From positions 1-10,365 of the forward strand of contig JAISDI010000193.1 of NCBI GenBank assembly GCA_031264895.1: 10,365 bases of DNA. Direction: 5' to 3'. The notes under the pieces are model-generated. The model saw only the letters and a program-made list of their open reading frames with translations. It had not been told where the DNA came from and ran no database searches. Position 1 is the stretch's first letter. Every line of letters starts with the position of its first letter. Origin of the DNA: Endomicrobium sp. (lineage in GTDB: Bacteria; Elusimicrobiota; Endomicrobiia; Endomicrobiales; Endomicrobiaceae). This document shows positions 6,681 to 10,365 of this stretch, piece by piece. The translations under genes and the position numbers were made by a program.

Positions 6681-9002
6681 TCACCAGCATTTTGAATAGC
6701 CGCAGTCTCTGCATATTACGCAGCCTTCGGCGAAAGTCAGCATTTCGCCGCATTCGGGGCATTGGGGACATGAACCTGAAAAATTATTGCTTGCGTTTGA
6801 CGAATATCCGCCGGATGCGGCGGCTTTTTGCGAAATTTCGGCGTATGGCTCGGAATGCGAAATTTCTTGAGCAAAAAGAGCGGGCGCTGCTTTTTCTTTA
6901 GCATAAGATTCTAAAGCTTTTGCAACGGCGTCTGCACAGGAAAGAATTGCGCCGCCTTCGGCCAAAGTCGGAGAAGGGCATCTTATGCCTTTGAGCTGGT
7001 TTATTACTTCCTGCTGATCTATGCCTGAACGCAGAGCAAGCGAAATTAAACGCGCCACTGCCTCAGACTGAGAAGAAGTGCATCCGCCCGACTTGCCCAG
7101 CTGCGTGAAAACTTCGCATGCGCCTCTTTCGTCTTCGTTTATTGTAACGTACATTTTACCGCAGCCCGTATGCATCAGGAAAGTAAATCCAGAAGTTTTT
7201 CTTGGCCTTGTTCTCGGCTTTTTTTCTTCCTGCAAAGTTTCGGCAATGACCGCGCTTTCTTTTTTTCCGGCAAGATTTAAAACCTGCACGTCGCGGCTTC
7301 CGTCTCTGTAGACAGTTACGCCTTTACAGCCCATTTTGTAAGAAAGTATATAAACTTTTTTAACGTCTTCTTTAGTTGCGGAATTCGGGAAGTTGACGGT
7401 TTTTGATACGGCATTGTCGGTAAATTTCTGGAAAGCGGCCTGCATTCTTATGTGGTCTTCAGGGGTGATGTCCTGCGCGGTAACAAAAATTTTCTTTATT
7501 TTTTCAGGTATTTCTTTTATGCCCCGCACAGTTCCTTTTTCGACAATTTTGTCCATAAGCTCATTTGAATAAAAACCGTTTTCTTTGGCGATTTTTTCAA
7601 AATACGGATTGACTTCGTACATTTCCTCGTTATCAAGACATTGCGCTCTTTTGTATACCAGCGCAAATATCGGTTCCACGCCGCCCGACGCTGAAGCTAT
7701 TATGCCGATCGTTCCAGTGGGGGCGATCGTGGTTGTCGTCGCGTTTCTTACGGGGTTGCCTTTAGCGTAAATACTTTGTTTGAAATTAGGGAAAGCTCCT
7801 CTTTTAAGCGCAAGCTCTTCTGAGGCTTCATGTGATTTCGATTGAACAAAATTCATAATTTTTTCGGCCAGCATAAGCGAATCGTGCGAACCGTAAGGAA
7901 TTCCCAGAAACATAAGCATGTCCGCCCAGCCCATTATCCCAAGCCCGATTTTTCTGTTTGAACGCGTTGTTTCGCCTATTTTTTGTACGGGATAATTGTT
8001 CATGTCTATAACATTGTCAAGAAAATGTACCGCCGTTCTAATTGTTTTTTCAAATTTTTCCCAGTCTACGTCTCCGTCTTTTATAAAATGTCCGAGATTT
8101 ATCGAACCCAAATTGCACGATTCGTAAGGCAAAAGAGGCTGCTCGCCGCAGGGGTTGGTCGATTCTATGGTTCCGGCTTTAGGAGTAGGGTTGGCATCGT
8201 TCATTCTGTCTATAAAAACTATTCCCGGCTCGCCGTTTTTCCATGCCTGTTCGACAATTTTATTGAAAACTTCTTTAGCATTCAGTTTTCCGGCAGTTTC
8301 TTTAGTGCGCGGATTGTATAAATTGTAATCTTCGTCATCTTCAAGAGCGTCCATAAATTCTTTTGTTATTGCTACAGAAATATTGAAATTGTTTAAACTG
8401 TCGTTTTTATCTTTACAGATTATAAAATCTAAAATGTCAGGATGGTCTATGCGAAGTATGCCCATATTTGCGCCGCGCCTTGTGCCGCCCTGCTTTATGG
8501 CTTCGGTTGCCGCATTAAAAACCTGCATGAAAGACACGGGGCCGGAAGAAACCCCGCTGGTTGTCTGCACGGAATCCATTTTCGGACGAAGCTGTGAAAA
8601 CGAAAATCCCGTGCCGCCGCCGGATTTGTGTATAAGAGCCGTATTTTTGAGCGTTTCAAAAATAGAGTCCATAGAATCTTCTATCGGGAGAACAAAACAA
8701 GCTGAAAGCTGCTGAAGCTGTCTTCCAGCATTCATTAAAGTAGGAGAATTAGGCAAAAAATCTAAAGACGACATAGAAAGATAAAACTCTTTTATCAGAT
8801 TTTCCGTATCGGCGTCTTTATCGTATATTTTGTCGGCCTGAGCTATATTTTCGGCAACTCTATAAAATAATTCTTCGGGTTTTTCCGTAACATTGCCTTT
8901 TTCGTCTTTTCTCAGGTATCTTCTTTGAAGAACCGTCAAAGCGTTTTTCTCAAGCTTTGCGCCGTTTTTAGAAATAAGTTCCTCTTTCGTATTTTTTGTC
9001 AT
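6681..9002 (-). CDS. nrdJ: Adenosylcobalamin-dependent (class II) ribonucleotide reductase NrdJ
   Basis: Reduces ribonucleotides to deoxyribonucleotides using an adenosylcobalamin-derived thiyl radical, so it needs vitamin B12 but neither oxygen nor a separate radical subunit. From the ATG at 9002 it is 773 aa. Seen: redox Cys102 (LSACFVLP), GGGTGFSFSQLRP (128-140), the active-site motif NPCGE (283-287) with radical Cys285, Asn283 and Glu287, second redox Cys296 (ESCNLGSINL), and the APTGTIG loop (427-433). A TSCPD-type domain follows at roughly 605-680. The C-terminal Cys-rich tail has CPQCPECG (745-752) and CVICRDCGYSKC (761-772), which fits a zinc ribbon and thiol relay. The start at 9002 is chosen over the in-frame ATG at 9092 because a strong GGAGG lies 7 nt before it, and the 30 extra residues resemble no known domain. 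No N-terminal ATP-cone is apparent. nrdR lies upstream on the same strand and probably regulates it. Confidence 0.97.
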   Translation of the reverse strand: MTKNTKEELISKNGAKLEKNALTVLQRRYLRKDEKGNVTEKPEELFYRVAENIAQADKIYDKDADTENLIKEFYLSMSSLDFLPNSPTLMNAGRQLQQLSACFVLPIEDSMDSIFETLKNTALIHKSGGGTGFSFSQLRPKMDSVQTTSGVSSGPVSFMQVFNAATEAIKQGGTRRGANMGILRIDHPDILDFIICKDKNDSLNNFNISVAITKEFMDALEDDEDYNLYNPRTKETAGKLNAKEVFNKIVEQAWKNGEPGIVFIDRMNDANPTPKAGTIESTNPCGEQPLLPYESCNLGSINLGHFIKDGDVDWEKFEKTIRTAVHFLDNVIDMNNYPVQKIGETTRSNRKIGLGIMGWADMLMFLGIPYGSHDSLMLAEKIMNFVQSKSHEASEELALKRGAFPNFKQSIYAKGNPVRNATTTTIAPTGTIGIIASASGGVEPIFALVYKRAQCLDNEEMYEVNPYFEKIAKENGFYSNELMDKIVEKGTVRGIKEIPEKIKKIFVTAQDITPEDHIRMQAAFQKFTDNAVSKTVNFPNSATKEDVKKVYILSYKMGCKGVTVYRDGSRDVQVLNLAGKKESAVIAETLQEEKKPRTRPRKTSGFTFLMHTGCGKMYVTINEDERGACEVFTQLGKSGGCTSSQSEAVARLISLALRSGIDQQEVINQLKGIRCPSPTLAEGGAILSCADAVAKALESYAKEKAAPALFAQEISHSEPYAEISQKAAASGGYSSNASNNFSGSCPQCPECGEMLTFAEGCVICRDCGYSKCW

Positions 9003-9009
9003 TCTACTT

Positions 9010-9014
9010 CCTCC
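9010..9014 (-). promoter_or_regulatory. Strong ribosome-binding site of nrdJ
   Basis: On the minus strand GGGAGGAAGTAGAATG places GGAGG 7 nt before the ATG at 9002. This is the best Shine-Dalgarno in the window and decides the nrdJ start, making the 30-codon upstream extension to 9092 unlikely. Confidence 0.85.
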
Positions 9015-9136
9015 CACGCTTCTTTTTTGTTTTGATGTTTTAAAGGTATTACTAAAAAACTTTTTATGGTTTATAACTGCAAAGGCGGACAACGACTAAC
9101 ACGTCAACGCTTGGGAAATCCTCCGTCCGCTCCCAG

Positions 9137-9190
9137 TAAAAATCCCCCGTCAGAGCCTCCGGCTCTGCCACCCCTTTAAAAAAGTGGGAA
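9137..9190. repeat. C-run/G-run palindromic element B
   Basis: Same layout as element A: AAAAATCCCCCGTC at 9138-9151, a perfect 6-bp hairpin AGAGCC-TCC-GGCTCT (9152-9166), then CCACCCCTTTAAAAAAG leading into a G-run with GGGAATTT. The inner C/G stem has decayed compared with element A. The variable inner hairpin differs in sequence between A and B while the frame around it is the same. Confidence 0.65.
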
Positions 9191-9353
9191 TTTCCGATTT
9201 TTTGGAAAAAGGGAATCTCCGGATTTTCTAAATCAAGGAAGTTCCTGAGTCTTTGGAAAGGGGAATTTCCGATTTTCCAAAGAGTAATTTACGAAGCTTT
9301 GAAAAAGTGGAATTTCGGATTTTTTGAATTTGGGAAATTCCGAATCTTTCGGA
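9184..9353. repeat. About seven degenerate 24-bp tandem units
   Basis: Units can be drawn at 9184-9208, 9209-9233, 9234-9259, 9260-9281, 9282-9305, 9306-9329 and 9330-9353, each 22-26 bp. They share the pattern GGGAATTTCCGA, a T-rich stretch and then GGAAA. Units 1, 4 and 6 are closest to each other, while 3 and 5 are most diverged. There are no unique spacers, so this is not CRISPR. The GGAATTTCC part is itself nearly palindromic. Two units of the same type follow element A at 6454-6502. Confidence 0.65.
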
Positions 9354-9373
9354 ACGTTTTTTTTTATAATACT

Positions 9374-9386
9374 CCGGCTTAGCCGG
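9374..9386. other. Small GC-rich hairpin after nrdR
   Basis: CCGGC-TTA-GCCGG forms a 5-bp stem 6 bp beyond the nrdR stop codon. On the minus strand it is followed by an A-rich tract rather than a U-run, so it is not a classical intrinsic terminator for nrdR. On the plus strand the T-runs begin about 10 nt later. It may still weaken read-through or mark an RNA end. Confidence 0.35.
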
Positions 9387-9391
9387 CCGGT

Positions 9392-9892
9392 TCAGATTTT
9401 TGATTTTTTAGGCATGGCGGCCTTTGATGCCCTTTTTAAATGTTCTTTTTTAAGTTTTTTGAGTTCTTCCATAAATGTGTCAATGTCGCCGAATTGTCTG
9501 TAAACCGAAGCAAAACGTATATATGCCACCAAATCTAAATCCCATAATTTGTCTAGTATTTTTTGTCCTATTATATTCGAAGGTATTTCCATAACGTACT
9601 CTGCGGAAAGTTCATTTTCTATCTCGTCTACTATTTTATCTATAGTTTCAGCCGCAACAGGCCTCTTTCTGCATGCTCTGTCTATGCCTGACCACACTTT
9701 TTTTCTGTCAAACGGTTCTCTGGAATGGTTTGACTTAACGACCATCAAAGAAACTTCTTCAGGACGTTCAAAAGTCGTATAGCGCTTTTTACATTCCAGA
9801 CATTCTCTGCGCCTTCTCACAACGGACGCATGCTCAATAGGCCGAGAATCCAGAACCTGATCACTAAGACTTCCGCAAAACGGACATTTCAT
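9392..9892 (-). CDS. nrdR: Transcriptional repressor NrdR
   Basis: A nucleotide-sensing repressor that binds NrdR boxes in front of ribonucleotide reductase genes when dATP is plentiful. The 166-aa protein has the N-terminal zinc ribbon with Cys3, Cys6, Cys31 and Cys34 (CPFC and CLEC), followed by RRRREC-type DNA-contact residues (26-31), YTTFER (38-43) and an ATP-cone at about 49-139 (VVKSNHSREPFDRKKV, then VAYIRFASVYRQF at 122-134). The tail after 145 is lysine-rich (LKKLKKEHLKR, then PKKSKI) and a little longer than in many homologs. The ATG at 9892 begins the canonical MKCPFCG, with AAGAGTGAT just upstream as ribosome-binding site. nrdJ is the next gene downstream, 389 bp away, and is its likely target. 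Confidence 0.97.
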   Translation of the reverse strand: MKCPFCGSLSDQVLDSRPIEHASVVRRRRECLECKKRYTTFERPEEVSLMVVKSNHSREPFDRKKVWSGIDRACRKRPVAAETIDKIVDEIENELSAEYVMEIPSNIIGQKILDKLWDLDLVAYIRFASVYRQFGDIDTFMEELKKLKKEHLKRASKAAMPKKSKI

Positions 9893-9953
9893 TTGATCAC
9901 TCTTATTTATAAATTAAAGGGCATATATAATACTACGGATTGTGGTGAAAACT

Positions 9954-9982
9954 ATCTTACAACATACATATGGACTTGTCAA
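9954..9982 (-). promoter_or_regulatory. Sigma-70-type promoter for nrdR
   Basis: On the minus strand a perfect -35 TTGACA (9977-9982) is followed by a 17-nt spacer and a -10 TAAGAT (9954-9959). Transcription would start near 9947, giving a leader of about 55 nt before the nrdR ATG. This is the best promoter match in the window. I see no clear NrdR box around it. Confidence 0.65.
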
Positions 9983-10041
9983 TGTGTTTTTGCCCTTGCG
10001 GGCGGCATTAGAACGACCATGACAGGGTTGAAGTTCTGCGG

Positions 10042-10130
10042 GTGGGGCGGGAATGAGCTGGCGCAAGATGTCAGGACTGCCGTTAAAAACGGCTTTAGTC
10101 AGGGGTATTTTCGATACCCCTGAACCCCAC
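10042..10130. other. Possible three-stem structured RNA or palindromic repeat
   Basis: GTGGGG (10042-10047) pairs with CCCCAC (10125-10130) to close a domain with two perfect inner hairpins. Hairpin one is GACT plus GCCGTT (10075-10084) with AACGGC and AGTC (10088-10100, three-base bulge). Hairpin two is TCAGGGGTAT (10099-10108) with ATACCCCTGA (10114-10123) around a TTTCG loop. The two overlap by two bases, so the GACT-AGTC extension and the full second stem compete. No U-run follows, and it does not fit a tRNA or tmRNA fold. Confidence 0.4.
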
Positions 10131-10198
10131 GCCTCACTTTTTGCAGTCGGTCAAAAAGTAAGCAAATCTGGGTTGTCCGACACATATAGAACTCTTGC

Positions 10199-10301
10199 GT
10201 TAGCCGCAAAAAGTGTCAAATGCAAGGAGAGAAAGTAAGACAATAGCGAAACTATTGGATTATCTTGAGCGACGCGGCAGTTGGCAGTTTTTGCGGCTAA
10301 C
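10199..10301. repeat. 14-bp perfect inverted repeat enclosing a hairpin
   Basis: GTTAGCCGCAAAAA at 10199-10212 is the exact reverse complement of 10288-10301, separated by 75 bp. A 6-bp hairpin (CAATAG-CGAAA-CTATTG, 10241-10257) lies inside. The arrangement suggests a roughly 103-bp palindromic unit. No coding function is seen. Confidence 0.6.
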
Positions 10302-10365
10302 CCGAAGGGCTGCGGCGGCTTACGCAACAAAGTTGCTTTTGGTAAATTTTGCCAGTTCCGTCTAG

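Larger units (their letters stand above)
9003..9391. other. nrdR-nrdJ intergenic region, repeat-filled
   Basis: This 389-bp gap holds no gene. It contains a partial copy of the C-run element start (AAATCCTCCGTCCGCTCC from 9116), element B (9137-9190), a run of about seven 24-bp units (9184-9353) and a small GC hairpin (9374-9386). Bases 9088-9108 (ACAACGACTAAC then CAACGC) resemble the inner core of palindromic element copy 1 near 2962. A weak minus-strand promoter (TTAGTC, 17 nt, TTATAA) can be read near 9070-9098. I see no cobalamin riboswitch and no clear NrdR box. Confidence 0.6.
9983..10365. other. Non-coding, hairpin-dense region at the window end
   Basis: No gene here is convincing. 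The stretch is GC-richer than other intergenic parts and contains many perfect stems: GCCC-GGGC (9992-10003), GCCGTT-AACGGC (10079-10093), a 10-bp stem (10099-10123), ACTTTTTG-CAAAAAGT (10136-10159), CAATAG-CTATTG (10241-10257), a 14-bp inverted repeat (10199-10212 with 10288-10301) and GCAAC-GTTGC (10324-10336). It looks like one or more repeat elements or a structured RNA. A 61-codon plus-strand frame at 10053-10238 crosses several of these palindromes and is not called. Confidence 0.55.

Noticed and set aside
9003..9092. N-terminal extension of nrdJ to the in-frame ATG at 9092
   Set aside because: The ATG at 9002 has an excellent GGAGG 7 nt upstream, and the extra 30 residues match no recognisable domain.
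9184..9353. CRISPR array
   Set aside because: Units are contiguous and degenerate, with no unique spacers and no cas genes nearby.
9003..9391. Cobalamin riboswitch in front of the B12-dependent reductase
   Set aside because: I looked for a B12 box on the minus strand and found none; the GGTGGCAGAGCC stretch belongs to repeat element B.
9830..10123. 97-codon plus-strand frame overlapping the nrdR start
   Set aside because: It covers the nrdR start codon and promoter on the opposite strand and has no protein-like features.
10042..10130. tRNA or tmRNA gene
   Set aside because: The closing stem is 6 bp, there is no proper T-loop (TTCRANY in a 7-base loop), no anticodon arm and no CCA end.
10053..10238. 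61-codon plus-strand open frame starting MSWRKMSG
   Set aside because: It runs through several perfect hairpins and an inverted repeat and has no clear ribosome-binding site or known domain, so repeat DNA is the simpler reading.

Overview
The window holds eight intact protein genes, all on the minus strand, plus about 1.9 kb of intergenic DNA that is unusually rich in repeats and palindromes. In transcription order (high to low coordinate) the genes are nrdR, nrdJ, dcd, guaA, pstS, pstC, pstA and pstB. The AT-leaning base composition, the B12-dependent ribonucleotide reductase as the only reductase seen, a lipobox on PstS, and dispersed palindromes next to a gene remnant fit a bacterium of moderate to low GC with a decaying or repeat-invaded genome. 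The repeat style reminds me of Elusimicrobiota (Endomicrobium-like), but this is an impression and no marker here proves it.

Region by region: 1-366 is non-coding with hairpin-rich repeats. 367-2845 is pstB, pstA and pstC with overlapping ends. 2846-3107 is an intergenic palindromic element with a perfect 33-bp inverted repeat. 3108-5509 is pstS and guaA, which share one base of stop and start codon. 5576-6130 is dcd. 6131-6680 holds two more copies of the palindromic element in opposite orientations, enclosing a 5'-truncated gene remnant and a second repeat type. 6681-9002 is nrdJ. 9003-9391 holds the second repeat type again plus a run of about seven degenerate 24-bp units. 9392-9892 is nrdR, with a good sigma-70-type promoter behind it. 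9983-10365 has no convincing gene but a dense series of perfect stem-loops.

Functionally there are two themes. The first is deoxynucleotide supply: NrdR (repressor of reductase genes), NrdJ (class II reductase) and Dcd (dCTP to dUTP, feeding dTMP). The second is phosphate uptake: PstS, PstC, PstA and PstB form a complete ABC importer. The GMP synthase gene guaA is physically fused to the front of the pst run, so pstS is probably translated from a guaA transcript. No phoU follows pstB inside the window.

Two enzymes have substitutions at positions normally essential. Dcd has serine where the family's general-base glutamate should be. PstB has alanine in the Q-loop and asparagine in the H-loop. 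Both were checked against the codons. The three-copy palindromic repeat, which abuts or nearly abuts gene ends and splits pstS from pstC, is the most interesting non-coding signal. I see no CRISPR array, phage, transposase, tRNA or rRNA, and no clearly new multi-gene system.
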